Source of the DNA: Calcarisporiella thermophila CBS 279.70 | Lineage: Eukaryota > Calcarisporiellomycota | Length of the DNA stretch: 64,000 bases | Assembly: GCF_041956535.1 (NCBI RefSeq) | Contig: NW_027192191.1 | Coordinates: forward strand, 738,152 to 802,151 | Direction: 5' to 3' | Part shown: piece by piece, positions 24,017 through 35,091 of the stretch | How the letters are laid out: each line of letters opens with the position of its first letter | Position numbering within the stretch: the stretch's first letter is position 1 | The notes under the pieces: generated by a model | The model's database searches: none | The model's input: only the letters and a program-made list of their open reading frames with translations | What the model was told of the DNA's origin: nothing | Position numbers and translations under genes: made by a program

Positions 24017-25807
24017 TCAATTATACCAGGAACCGCGCGCTGATCCATCGGCGGTCAACCCAACCTCTATGCCTTTTTGGATGAATTCATCCTGTGCATC
24101 ATGGAGCGTCCAATCTCCCTGTCTATCGCCTCTGAGATCTCGCAGCTCTTTTATAGATTGCACCCACTGTAAAATATCCTCCTTCGAATAGACCGTCCAT
24201 TTGGCTTCCTCTAGTAACTGCCGTAATCGGGCAGGATGAATTGCCGCTCCACAATACGTGTTTCTCCAGCAGATCGTAAGAAGCAGCCAGCCAAAGATTT
24301 CTTCTTGGAAGGGAAGAGGCAGATCCCACTGCTCGACCCATAAGGGAATCTCAAAAGCAGCCCAGTTCTCCGCACTCCAACGGTGAAAATGATCGAAGAG
24401 GTCAAGGTGCGTGCGAGTAGAGCCAAACCGTCTCAGTGGCTTAATATTTCCTAATGCAGCAAGCAACAAATAACGTATCCCTGTCGCCAAAAGATTTCCC
24501 CAGGCAATCGCGGTAGCTCCTGTAGATTCCGTTGCAGCCCATAATGAAATAGCAAGTCCAGCAGCACCAAAAGTCCAACCAACAATGACGATCAACCAAG
24601 CCAAAGGTAAGCGGACACGCAAAGCTCTGATGCCTGGGGACAATGCAGCATGATTACAATGCCACCATCGACTAATCTTGCCAGTCGCCTTCGATCGTGC
24701 AATAGCCAAGCCAGTAGCACCTCGAGTTGGTATAAGCAGGTTATTTGTCGATTGCAACACGACAGCCGCTTTCCTGTTAGGTTGAGCTGTGTATAAGAAT
24801 TCCGACAGATCAGCCACCAACAAGGGTGTGGGCAGCGTCTCCAAAGCAACCCAACAGGCAAGCCCGACTCCGAAGGAAAGCAGCACAGAACCAACCCCAA
24901 CGGCCCATAAAGGACCACTACTAATAATTAGTGCTAATATCCAGACTATGATGCCTTGAAGACAAGCCCAAAAGGCAACCCAACTTCCACCGATGAAAAC
25001 ATGGACTGCGGCAGCGGATATGACAGTTTTCTTACTCCTGGCTTTTCCAGAACGCAGTTGCATCCACCACCTCTCGTGGCTATATGTCCAAGAGTCTAGA
25101 GAAGACGAACGTACAGACCTGGATGGATCGGCCAATGGCCTCACAGTCCATTTTTCTCCGTCCCAAGTCACACTTTCCCAAGTTAATTCAGCTTCCGAAT
25201 GGGCCATGCCAAGATCCCAGTATAGGCGGGCGCCAGCCATGTCGATAGCATAGGCAGGACAGTTTGAAGCAAGAAGGTGTATCTGAGCCAATTCAGCACC
25301 AATATTCCCAAGCACTCCGAGGCCAACCCTCAACTGCCATCCACCTCCAAGTGTAGCTCCACAAAGAAGCGTTCCAATATACGCGTTTAGCACATTGTAA
25401 CTTGCTCTTTTCACAAAGCTATTTCCTAGTGCTCCTACGATAGGAGCAATCCAGCTTGCACGGTCAATAATCGGGCCAGGAACATTACCATCAGCTGCCA
25501 GAGACATTTTGGGTATCTGGGCAGCAAACAACGTTTGAATCGCTACTTGCCACCAATTTGTTAAGCCAATAAAGGAAGAAACTGGAAAACTATCATGAGA
25601 AGGATGACTCGAAATGTTAGGACTGGTAGCATAATGTGTTATGAATCTAATTAGTTCAGAGAATTGTGCAGCATCCATTGCTATTTCCTTGCGCACCGAC
25701 CCCATAACCAGCGTCCTTTTCTTTTTTTCTGCACTCGAATTGCGGGAGCGAGAAAACAAGGACAATAATAAACGCCAACGCAAATTGAAACATGATGGGC
25801 TGCTCAT
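24017..25807 (-). CDS. Polytopic membrane protein of unknown function (up to 596 residues)
   Basis: I do not recognise the family. The long uninterrupted frame has about six strong hydrophobic segments, including VFIGGSWVAFWACLQGIIV (near residue 270), LWAVGVGSVLLSFGVGLACW (near 300), LPLAWLIVIVGWTFGAAGLA (near 405) and NLLATGIRYLLLAALG (near 445). It ends in a hydrophilic Trp-rich domain with no TM. The true start is uncertain: ATG 25807 gives the longest frame, while ATGs at 25705 and 25678 are better placed before the conserved-looking MDAAQFSELIRF. A second frame, starting at ATG 25793, encodes a convincing signal peptide that overlaps the first 35 codons. A one-base error in the A-run there would join it to the main frame, making this a secretory-pathway protein. 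Confidence 0.7.
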   Translation of the reverse strand: MSSPSCFNLRWRLLLSLFSRSRNSSAEKKKRTLVMGSVRKEIAMDAAQFSELIRFITHYATSPNISSHPSHDSFPVSSFIGLTNWWQVAIQTLFAAQIPKMSLAADGNVPGPIIDRASWIAPIVGALGNSFVKRASYNVLNAYIGTLLCGATLGGGWQLRVGLGVLGNIGAELAQIHLLASNCPAYAIDMAGARLYWDLGMAHSEAELTWESVTWDGEKWTVRPLADPSRSVRSSSLDSWTYSHERWWMQLRSGKARSKKTVISAAAVHVFIGGSWVAFWACLQGIIVWILALIISSGPLWAVGVGSVLLSFGVGLACWVALETLPTPLLVADLSEFLYTAQPNRKAAVVLQSTNNLLIPTRGATGLAIARSKATGKISRWWHCNHAALSPGIRALRVRLPLAWLIVIVGWTFGAAGLAISLWAATESTGATAIAWGNLLATGIRYLLLAALGNIKPLRRFGSTRTHLDLFDHFHRWSAENWAAFEIPLWVEQWDLPLPFQEEIFGWLLLTICWRNTYCGAAIHPARLRQLLEEAKWTVYSKEDILQWVQSIKELRDLRGDRQGDWTLHDAQDEFIQKGIEVGLTADGSARGSWYN

Positions 25808-26986
25808 ATAATTTCTTCAATTTTGCAACTGAATAATAGGAAAAGAACGAATGTCGCTTTCTTTTATTCTTACATAAAGCACGTGTTACGTACAGTCTCT
25901 CAGGAGAATAGAGTTTGTAAAATTTTAACAAGTGAGATAAGGAGGGACGAACTTGAATAGCCACTGGGCTTGTAGAATATTCTCGGGTACTATATCAATA
26001 CTGATCACACCAAGCCCAAGCAAACCACAAGTACATCTGCATGTGTCTTCTTTTGCCGAGCCTTAACTTTAAGGTTGGTTCCGTGAGGAAATTTTTCTAG
26101 ATTGAAATTCAGGTATATATATTTTATCCAATGCCTAAAGATGATAGAGCTAGATATGCGATACGTTTATATGTACAAAGGACCACAAAAATTCATATAT
26201 AGGAGATATAAATATTTATTTTAGCAACCTCCAAGGAGTAAATATCCTTACTAAACATATAGTTCTCATTCCTTTTTTATTGTAGCACCCAGCTCAGGGT
26301 AATAACTAAAGTTAGGTTAAACTTCGATTGAACGGTTGATACATTTTAGTTTTAATTTCACTCCTACATCTTTCAGGTATAGATATAGTATTTTATCCAA
26401 GATATGTTTCTGCTACTTCAAATATAAGCGAAACTTGTTTAAATGTAATAAGTTTTTAATTGTAGCCTAATGTGAAGAGTTTTCCATTAACGTGTAATAG
26501 CAGGAATAATAGAAGTTTAAAAGAAGTGCCAATTTAAATTTCGTACATCAAAATTATACTTGGCGAAAATGAAAAAAAAAAGCGAAAAAGAAAACAACGC
26601 ATTCCTTTGGCCACAGGCGATGGAATGTTTTATAATAAAAGCCAATAAATTGTTGTGCTTGAGATGATTTTTCAAGTACTTAGTGCCAATTGACCACATC
26701 CTTGGCTTGTTTACTTTCTTGATGCCTTTGTTTTCATTTATATACGGTATTTTTAATAGCTTCTATGCGTTTCTAACCGTCCTCTTACGCTTGTGATGAC
26801 CTACTGCCAGCATATTCCTGGATTAGCTGCTTCTCCTTTGCATTGAGTTCCGATCAAGTCCAAGAAGTAAAGGAATAGGAATTTAGATCCCCAACTATGC
26901 TGATGCAAAACTCTTCTTCAATCTGTGGCGCGACGAAAAACATATCTCAGCCAATGTAAATTAAGGTTAGCTTGAAATAATCAAAA
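25808..26986. other. Intergenic, AT-rich, divergent promoters
   Basis: The region separates two divergently transcribed genes. A short sequence similar to CAGGTATAT-ATTTTATCCAA occurs twice, near 26110-26132 and with variation near 26376-26402, which may be a decayed direct repeat. I see no coding exon. Confidence 0.4.
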
Positions 26987-28084
26987 ATGTTTCCATCTCT
27001 TCGTCTTCTCCTGAACGAAACTTACTCCATTCTCGCACACGTAGATATCCACATGTACTTTGAAAATGCTTATGCGCTTCTTATAGGGACAGGTGCTAAT
27101 GATAATGGCGATGTTGACCCTGAATATGAAAGCTTTATAGAGGATGCTAAATGGCTTAAAGATATATTAACAGATGAATCGCGTTGTGCTTATCCTCCCG
27201 GCAATGTGCATCTCATTTTGGGTAGGGAAGCAACAAGGAAAAATATAATTCTTGGATTAGAGAGACTGGCTTCAACGTCAAATGAGGATTCGACGGTCCT
27301 AGTATTATTTTCGGGGCATGGGTTCCGGAAAGGTTCCAATCAAACTTATTTAGTTCCCACTGGAATGCGCTCCAATGACAATCCCGAACAGTGTGCGATT
27401 TCTGGTGATGTATTCTATAATCTCATTAAATCCATACCAAGTAAAAAAATATTACTTCTACTGAATTGCTGCTATGCCGGTGGAGTTATTCCTAATTTGC
27501 TACGATCTGAAGGTGAACTAGCTCTTGGTAATACACCACTTACTGAAGGGCAAATTGCCCAGCTCAGGGATGGTAAGGGCTTTGCTGTTTTGTCGTCCTC
27601 GCATCCAAATGAAATAACTAAAACGGGTAGACCCGGCGGAGAGCATGGCTCTCTATCGTCAAAATCATACAGTGTTTTTGTGATGGGTGTCATTGCGGCC
27701 TTATCTGGATGGAATCAGAAGTCTGACGAGAACTGTGTCCGTGTCTTGGATCTGATTACTGCATGCAAAGAATATGTGAAGGAAAAATCGAAGGGAAAGC
27801 AGAACCCTTATGCGGATTTCCATCACCTCGATAATTTTCCTGTTTCTTACTTCAGTGATTACAAAGAAAAACGCAAGAGAACAAGGTGGTTCCTTGGTAT
27901 GGACAGAGACTTCATTATCGATAGTGATAGTGATAGTGATAACAGTGAAGAAGAGGATATGCCTATGACCACCTCGCATGTTTCTCAGGTGGCTAGAACC
28001 AGAAACGCCCATGCGACAAATGGCGGCGTTGTCATATCTGGAAACTTTAATATGAATAACGGAAGAGTCCACTTCGGACGATAA
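26987..28084 (+). CDS. Caspase-fold (peptidase C14-like) protein with possible C-terminal amyloid-like motif (365 residues)
   Basis: This single-exon gene begins with a caspase p20-like domain. It opens with YALLIGTGAND (near residue 29), continues with the dyad His in VLVLFSGHGF (near 107) and reaches the dyad Cys in ILLLLNCCYAGG (near 160). The position that is usually Asp before the Cys pair is Asn. A p10-like region continues to about residue 285 (YADFHHLDNFPVSYF). It is followed by an acidic DSDSDSDNSEEED linker encoded by GATAGT repeats at 27920-27943. The last 20 residues (GGVVISGNFNMNNGRVHFGR) form a Gly/Asn-spaced hydrophobic pattern resembling short amyloid signalling motifs of fungal and bacterial cell-death proteins. 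A role in heterokaryon incompatibility or regulated death is inference. No signal peptide is clear. Confidence 0.82.
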   Translation: MFPSLRLLLNETYSILAHVDIHMYFENAYALLIGTGANDNGDVDPEYESFIEDAKWLKDILTDESRCAYPPGNVHLILGREATRKNIILGLERLASTSNEDSTVLVLFSGHGFRKGSNQTYLVPTGMRSNDNPEQCAISGDVFYNLIKSIPSKKILLLLNCCYAGGVIPNLLRSEGELALGNTPLTEGQIAQLRDGKGFAVLSSSHPNEITKTGRPGGEHGSLSSKSYSVFVMGVIAALSGWNQKSDENCVRVLDLITACKEYVKEKSKGKQNPYADFHHLDNFPVSYFSDYKEKRKRTRWFLGMDRDFIIDSDSDSDNSEEEDMPMTTSHVSQVARTRNAHATNGGVVISGNFNMNNGRVHFGR

Positions 28085-29338
28085 ATCTCACATCAAATTA
28101 ATTTGTTAGTTAACCAGCATCAGAAAAAGGGTTCGGGTCGGAGGTCGAACATATAAGTAAGAATATGGAGAAATATATAATATATAATTCAGTTTTCTAT
28201 GAATAAACCTATTGACCTGTCCACTTTGGTTTCTTGGTCATTTTTGGACAATCTATGCTCACATTTATCTCTAAAAATGGATCAATGCAATGAGAGCTGA
28301 AGAGTATTCCATTATAAGCTCATACCTTGCGTTGTTAAATCTGACCTCTCTAAACTAGTTCAAGATTATGTAAAGAGCGATCGAGTTGCGCAACATAAAC
28401 TACTCACATATTGGTGCTATGTCATTGCATAAACCGTTTGGATGGGTTTATGTTAACAAAATGCACAAGGTATTCAATCTCCTCTTCCTCCGAAAATGTC
28501 CAGACCATCAAGACTACTTAACTTTTACACTTAGCCATTGCGGAAAACTGTTCTATATAGTATGTTCATGCAGAATATCTAGATTTATAGACCGACTATT
28601 TGCCCTAGATCAGCTTGTCCTCCATATATTTTCCCGTGATTTTCATGAGCTAAAACTTGTTATTATTAATTGTATTCTGTATTTTGATGAAGTGCAGGAT
28701 AACTATATGCCTATCTCTTTCAGCTAATAACTCAAATTGATTGAGAAGGGGCTGCTCTTGGCTGGGTAGCTTTTAGACAAACGAAACAAGGGAAAAACAA
28801 AATGTGGGAGGTTCAAAAACTTTATTGAGTGGTCGTTTACGCGGGCTCACTCTCATCGTCGTTCGATAAGGCTGCACCCGGTGAACCTTATTAAATGCTG
28901 CGCCCCATTCACCTGAATGCCCCATTTTTAGCCTCCAACAGATGACGCAACCATTAAAGCAGTTGAAATGGCCAACCAGATTGGTTATTAGCCCCATCAG
29001 TTATTTTTTTTTTTGCGCAGGGGTGGCTTTTTGAAATCTTTCGCCCTTTTATCCTTTTTCTTTTTTGTTCTTTGTCTCTTTCCTCAAGCCTCTCGTCTCT
29101 CGCCGCAGCTTTACCTTTTCCTCTGTTACTGTCTTTTTTTTCATATATCCTCGTTAACGCGACACCACCGACTTTCGCATTAACGTCTAGTATATACTTG
29201 AGCGTTTTTACTCAATATCCGCACCCATTAGCATACTTTGCTTGCTTTTGCATTATTCTCGACCGGGTCTTGCCCCCCTCTTAACGTCTCTGACTCATTA
29301 CATTTGATCACTCCGCATTATCTTCTAATTAGCACACC
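28085..29338. other. Intergenic; pyrimidine-rich 5' flank of the zinc-finger gene
   Basis: From about 28085 to 28760 the sequence is AT-rich. A plus-strand open stretch at 28386-28727 has no ATG and no recognisable domain, so I leave it out. From about 29005 the plus strand becomes T/C-rich, as is common in fungal promoters and 5' UTRs. Confidence 0.45.
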
Positions 29339-30847
29339 ATGGAGACCTCGAATGCCAATGAATCAACGAAAGCCACGGAAAACGAAAAATCACTCATGGA
29401 GGACGAGGAAGACAAACAAGTATTTGCTAAATCGGATGCTCTAAAAGATAACAAAGGTAGCCTAAATGACAAAGAGAATTCCACTCCACCAGTAACCACC
29501 GAAAATGGTGAGAAATCACAGTCCGAGGACAAAGCCAGGGGGACCCATCAGGATCTCACCGAGCAAGCCGCTGCAGCCACTGCCCTCCAGCTTTTGGGTC
29601 TAGCAACAAAGTCAGACGAGCACTCTCATGGCGATCGGCCCTCCACTGATGGTGGTCAGCTGTCAGCATCACAAACGCCTGGCCTGGCCGAGCAGAATGG
29701 AGCAGAGTCAAACAACGCTGGGAACACATCGGGAACGGGTGATAATGCCAACAATTCTCAAAAACGCTCACACGAGCAGATGGATTCGGATGAACCATCC
29801 CAAACTTCAACGGCACCAACGAACCAAGATGAGAGCGTTCTCCAGCTGCATTCCGAGGGTGGCCTCACCTTCACGCGTGAGGAAATTGCAGCTGGTCTTG
29901 CTGAACTCTCCGCGCTTCATTCAGCGGATCTGGGAACCTCAACCACCCTTGTTTCTGCTTCGGCTGACGAAAAGATCGAAACAGACCCCGCCACCTCCAT
30001 CCCCGTTAAGCGACGGAAGCCAACATACGATATGAGTATCATCTCGACCACACCCATTACAGTTACCGGAAGCGATGGGCAGAACATTCAGATGTACCAA
30101 TGCCTGTATCCCGGATGTGGAAAGCAGTTTGCCAGACTCTATAATTTAAAATCCCATACCCGCACCCATATTGATGACCGCCCATTCACGTGCGGAGTAT
30201 GTTCACAATCCTTCTCGCGCAATCACGATTTAAAGGTATACCTCTATTTACACACCTAGCCCCAATCCTTCTCTCGTTGCTAAATACCTATTGTACTTTT
30301 TTAGCGCCATGTTAAAATACACGCGGGAGATAAACCCTATTTATGCCACGGATGTGGCAAATCCTTCTCTCGGCTCGACGCACTAAAACGTCACCAAGGA
30401 AATCAGAAAAACCGGAGCGGCTGTGCAGCGGTAGCTTCGATGCAGTCGATAGAACAGCAACAGCAACAACACCAGGTTCAACCGTCTCATGCGTCTGCGG
30501 ATCAGCACGGGCTCGATCACTCTCAATCAAATGAGACCCAACCAGAACTAAACCATCACGAACTTACACAAGAACACCACCAGCTATTATTACAACAACT
30601 GGAGCAGATTGCCGCTAGTCAAGCGCGGCAACAGCAGCAACAACAGCATGGGCCCGAGCCGGAGCATGCTAACGGGCTTGCTTCGGCAGACCAAGCAAAA
30701 GAGCCCGGAACGGGGCCCCACAGTGACGTAGAAATGAAGCAAGATGTGGGGAAAGGGGTGGAGGAGCCAAAGACCATGTTGGCGGATTCTACAATAGATA
30801 AGAACAAGGACATGAAATCGGATTCATTACAGGACGTGGAGGCTTAG
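29339..30847 (+). CDS. C2H2 zinc-finger transcription factor (479 residues, 2 exons)
   Basis: Exons are 29339-30235 and 30305-30847. The N-terminal 240 residues are low-complexity and acidic/Ser/Thr-rich. A short basic segment (VKRRKPTYD, near residue 221) could be a nuclear signal. Three C2H2 fingers follow at about residues 257-340: [20 protein letters not shown], then [19 protein letters not shown], then [19 protein letters not shown]. The intron splits finger two directly before its first His. The C-terminus is Gln/His-rich, a typical activation-domain composition. The finger arrangement resembles fungal stress and developmental regulators, but target genes cannot be inferred. The start is the ATG in a CACCATGG context. 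Confidence 0.92.
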
Positions 30848-31218
30848 CACTGGTGATATCTTGGCCGGTGGCCACGCAAGAAAAATGTATACGGAAATAA
30901 CATAGTAATTCCTTCTGTTTTTCTTTAATATATGTGTATGTTCTTACTATCGTTTTATGATTATATTGCGCGAGTATTTTAAGTCACTTTCCCTTTTTTT
31001 TTAATATTTAGTATTTTTATTGAGTTTTTCTTTTTCTCTTTGCCAATTCACTTTTCTTTTCTTTTTCTTCTTTTTCTTTTCTCTTTTCTACTTTTCTTTT
31101 TTTTTTTTCCTTTGGTTTTTGAAAAATCACCTTTTTTGACTGTTAGTAAATCATTTCCACATACAACACGTCTTTGAGCATGAAAGAGAAATAGAAATAA
31201 ATAGAGAATGAATGACCC
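30848..31218. other. Spacer between two convergent genes, T-rich
   Basis: Long CTTTT-type tracts lie at about 31020-31110. Nothing coding is seen. The spacer probably serves as 3' UTR for both flanking genes. Confidence 0.5.
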
Positions 31219-32927
31219 TCAAAAGATGCTTGACCTCTGCTTCAACAGTCTATCTAACCACAGTTTGCCTCGCTTGACCCGTACTTTTCTGCGTGGCTCC
31301 ACTCTAACCAGTCTTAAGATGGCCATAAAATAGGCATGGGGCTCGGGGGGTCGTGAGAAGAGGCTGATGGTCCATTTCTTACAGATCTCGGCGACGATGG
31401 TTTCTGCGCGTTCCCTATCCACCTTTCTGTTCAAGAGACCGGTAAGCATTCCATGATGTACGTCTCCGGCCCACCACGCCGTGCTTTTCACGCACTCTTC
31501 GGCATACTCCTTCTCCGTCCACTGCCCCCGTTCAAATTGGGACCATCCGGGGGAGCACATGCGTTCTAAGCGAAATTCAAGCGTTTTCCACTGAGTCTGA
31601 GAGAGTAGCGTCTCCTTCACCTCCTCCACGCTTCGAAAATGCATCGCCACTCCCAGGAAATCCCTCTCGCGGCTCGTCAGTATTCCCTCCTCCACGCACG
31701 CATCCACCGCCTCATCCAGTGCACCCGTCATCACCTCGCATGCTCCGCTCTGCGCATCCTCCACAGCCGGAAAGGTGATGAGCAGCTGGCCCATGGGGAC
31801 GAATTCTTGAGCTCGCAGGTGAAGGAACAAGAGGAGATCGTGGTGGGCTCGTATGGAAAAGGGAAGTCGCTGGAGCCGAGGAGTGTGTGGAGAGAATGCG
31901 AGAGGGGAAAGAGGGGGCCCCTTATGGGGGGGGAGCTTGGAGAGTCTATGGAGGCTATCGAACGAGAATCCAAGCTGGATATGGTTGGCTATCAAGGAGA
32001 AAACGGGAAAGAGCATTGATTGTTTCGTGGGGGTGCAAATTCTAAGATGAGTGAACCTACCTGGAAAAAGACGCTCGAATACAGGGCGAATGACGACAAA
32101 GGGATACACGTTCATCCACGATAAGTTCGATTTATGAGTCCCGTCGCTATGCTTCTCGTGTTGCTCTTCCTCTTGAATCGAGCCGTGAGGATCTTCAATT
32201 TCAAGCACGATGTCGCCGGCTCCGTCCACCCCCTCGAGATTCACATGAATTTCGAGCTCTTTCACGTCCTCTTTGTCGTGGTGGAAGGGCACTTTATTTC
32301 CAGCAACGGTAGTGTCACCGTTCCCGCATTGAATCTCTGTTTGCGTTTCCTTATCCTTCGGCGGGGTGGCCGGAGGGCTGGGCGGTTTGCTTAGAAAGGT
32401 CTTTCTCTTTCTTTTCCATGTTTTCCCCCGGCCTTCTCCCGGTTTGGTGGATTGGAGATGATACAGATATCCCTCCCTGGATCTGCCCCAGCCGTTAGTA
32501 TACTTGCATCCACTCCTCACTTGAAGCGTAGGATTGACTTACTTGCAAATATGATCGAAATCTGCCTGGGAATCGACGACATGGCTCACCACGAACTCGG
32601 GGTCCTTTATCGAGCAAGAGTGGAAGGGAAAATGGGGCCGGTGTGATATTCGATGGCTAATATTTTCTACAATATGGGACATGATAGAATATGAAGAATA
32701 ATGGAATCCTGTGGGTGTTGAGGAGCAAGGTTAAACATTCCGGTTTAGAGGATAGAAAAGACGACCGGAATTACCAAAGTCGACAATATGAATGGGATTG
32801 GTGAGTGGGAGCGCGCATTCTTCGGCTATGCCAGATAGGTGCAAGTGTTTGGTTAAAATGGGGTCCATTAGGTGGAGGGAGAAGAGAGAAGCATACCGGC
32901 TCGCCTGGCGGTGGAAAGAGCGTCCAT
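31219..32927 (-). CDS. SABATH-like S-adenosylmethionine methyltransferase (about 479 residues, 5 exons)
   Basis: Exons are 32897-32927, 32775-32825, 32543-32708, 32061-32482 and 31219-31988; the phases close to one 480-codon frame. The assignment rests on family landmarks in order: an N-terminal helix ending in ALPL, a SAM-binding strand NPIHIVDFG, the segment FERLFPANHIQLGFSFDSLH followed by RLSKLPP, and a C-terminal helical cap. The third landmark matches the plant-type YxRLFPxxSxHxxxSSxSLHWLSxxP signature. SABATH enzymes methylate carboxyl groups or nitrogen of small molecules such as salicylate and jasmonate. The usual GCSSG after the first strand is replaced by GFHYSS, and GxPGSFY by IRPVF, so it is a divergent member. 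Upstream of ATG 32927 the frame stays open for over 60 codons (including DYRHPSSLSLISKP), so an earlier start in another exon is likely. Confidence 0.72.
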
Positions 32928-33444
32928 TGGCTTGGAAATTAAGGAGAGGGAGGAAGGATGTCGATAATCAGTTGGGGAAGAAACGGATTTCAAGGCTATG
33001 GAGAGGGTTGTGAGAACGAAGCATGGCCCTTGGGATATCGCGGAAACTGGAAAAGAAACCGGTCTTCCTCGCTAACTTCTCGCGGGGGCACGGAGGAGAG
33101 TCGGTCAGACGAGCTTATTTATTTTTAATTTTCTCTAAGCGGTCCATCACGCCGATAGACCTCGCCCCATTTGCCACCCGATAAACTCTAATGGAGTACA
33201 TGTGCTCTAACAACAAAGGAAAAAACATGGCATCGCGTAGAGTTAATTTATCCATGCCCGCGTTCCAATCTCTTCCGTCGGCTTGTTTTGGGACCATTCG
33301 ATCGTGACCCTTTTTTGCTCTCTCTTAGCCCAGCATCATGCGCCCCAAAACAAAGGGAGGGGCCGCTTTAAAATGATCATGACGCCACCGCTGATTTCCT
33401 CTTTGTTCTCCCTCTCCTTCGTCAACAAGCCCATTCCATAGCTA
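32928..33444. other. 5' region of the methyltransferase and phosphatidylserine synthase genes; possible small ORF
   Basis: A minus-strand ATG frame at 33115-33297 encodes 60 residues with ordinary composition (including TLRDAMFFPLLLEHMYSIRV). It could be a tiny gene or an exon, and I do not recognise it. The part next to 32928 probably holds more N-terminal methyltransferase coding sequence. Confidence 0.3.
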
Positions 33445-35091
33445 ATGGAAGACACCATGCAAGATTCTAATGCCGACGACTCCTCCCCAGAGCCCTCGGA
33501 CACGCCGAGAGAAGTGCTCTCGCCTATCGTCTGCTCACATTGCGCCCACGCGCAAACGGAGGATGCAACGAAAAGCTTTTTTCGTAACCCTTCTCTTCCC
33601 AGCTCTCTATCCAATAGTGAATAGCTTAAATGAATGAATCCTTCTCTCGATAGTCCATCCCAGAACTCTCACCATACTCGCTTTGATGCTGCTTGCGCTT
33701 GTCTATGTTGCAATGACGCCTGAAATAGATGATACAACCACCAATGTGAAGTTTGGGATCTTCGCGGCAATAATGGTGTTCATTCTAATTGGAACGCTGC
33801 AGTTTCCCGATGGACCATTTATCCGGCCCCATCCTGCGATTTGGCGTGCCGTGCTCTCAATTAGTGTTCTTTACCAGATGACATTAGTATTTTTGTTGTA
33901 CATGGTCTGTTCAATTTTGACTGGCGATTCGACCTTTTTTTTCTACCCGCTTGCTTATTAGTATGGCGCTTATAGAACAAGAACGATGCCCGGAAGCTCT
34001 TTTCCTATATCGATCCTACGCTTGGAGTTGAGCTACCGGAGCGCTCCTACGCCGAGAACTGTAAAATCACGGTGCATAATGTGCTGGCGCAGAGCGACAT
34101 TTTCGTGCTTGCCCACGCACTCGGATGGTTTGGTAAAGGTAGCTGAACAATCCACTTGCAAAAATTCTCGAATTGTTTGGGTTAGCCCTGTGAATCCTTA
34201 TAATGTCCAAATCCATATTAATAGCGCTCATCCTGAGAGACGTGTGGTTCTGTTGGATTCTGTCCATTATGTTCGAGGTGTGCGAGTATTCGCTGCAGCA
34301 CCAATTGCCAAATTTCAAGGAATGCTGGTGGGATCATGTAGGCATTGGCTTTCCGTAATTTGCAAACTCCCAATTCTAACCAGCTGATGCCTCTAACCTG
34401 TACAGTGGATCCTCGACGTCCTTGTTTGCAACTGGCTGGGCATCTATCTCGGCATGAAAACCTGCGAATATTTCGAAATGAAGCAGTATTCCTGGCGAGG
34501 CTTCCGAGAGATACCCACCATTCGGGGCAAAGTGTCGCGAACCGTACAACAGTTTACCCCGCATTCCTGGACCCGCTTCGAGTGGGGCACCACCAAGAGC
34601 TTTAAAAACTATGTTGTGGTCGTGTTCTTGCTTGCCATCTTTCTACAGTGCGAGCTTAACTGCTTCTACCTGAAATATTTGCTATGGATACCCCCCGAGC
34701 ATCCCCTCAACACGTGGCGGCTTTTCTTTTACTTCTTGGCGGGTGTACCGGGAACGCGAGAATTATACCAATACGTCACGGATAAGTGAGTAGCCATGGC
34801 GCTTGTAGGAGGGCTCCCTCCACCTACCTTGTTATTGACAAGATTATTATGATGTCTTTTTCCTTCGGTAGAAATTGTAAACGTATTGGCCCCCAAGCTT
34901 GGTTGGTGATGGCGACCATTTGCACCGAGACTCTCATCTGCGTCAAGCTTGGTCAGGGCGAATTCCCGAACCCAACCCCCACTTCAGTGAAATGGTTTTG
35001 GGCGGTGCTACTCACGCTGGTGGTGGGGTACGGGCTCCGAGTCCTATCCTTTACAAGCTCAGCAAAACGGAAGGAGAAGAAGCTAGCATGA
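33445..35091 (+). CDS. Phosphatidylserine synthase, base-exchange (PSS1/PSS2) type (421 residues, 6 exons)
   Basis: Exons are 33445-33583, 33654-33904, 33976-34138, 34225-34337, 34406-34785 and 34872-35091; phases close. The enzyme exchanges the head group of an existing phospholipid for serine in the endoplasmic reticulum. Landmarks are [11 protein letters not shown] before the first helix, [63 protein letters not shown] and [15 protein letters not shown], all typical of the mammalian and plant family. There are about eight hydrophobic segments. The exon 2 donor is ATG|GTCTGT, a weak context chosen because it preserves the family alignment. An in-frame Met at 33457 is an alternative start. 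Ascomycete yeasts use the unrelated CDP-diacylglycerol enzyme Cho1. Confidence 0.93.

Noticed and set aside
24123-24918. Alternative frames inside the polytopic membrane protein gene
   Set aside because: Shadows of the long frame; hydrophobic composition follows from the overlapping TM codons.
28386-28727. 113-codon plus-strand frame between the caspase-fold and zinc-finger genes
   Set aside because: No ATG start, no domain and AT-rich context; could be a relic, but nothing supports a gene.
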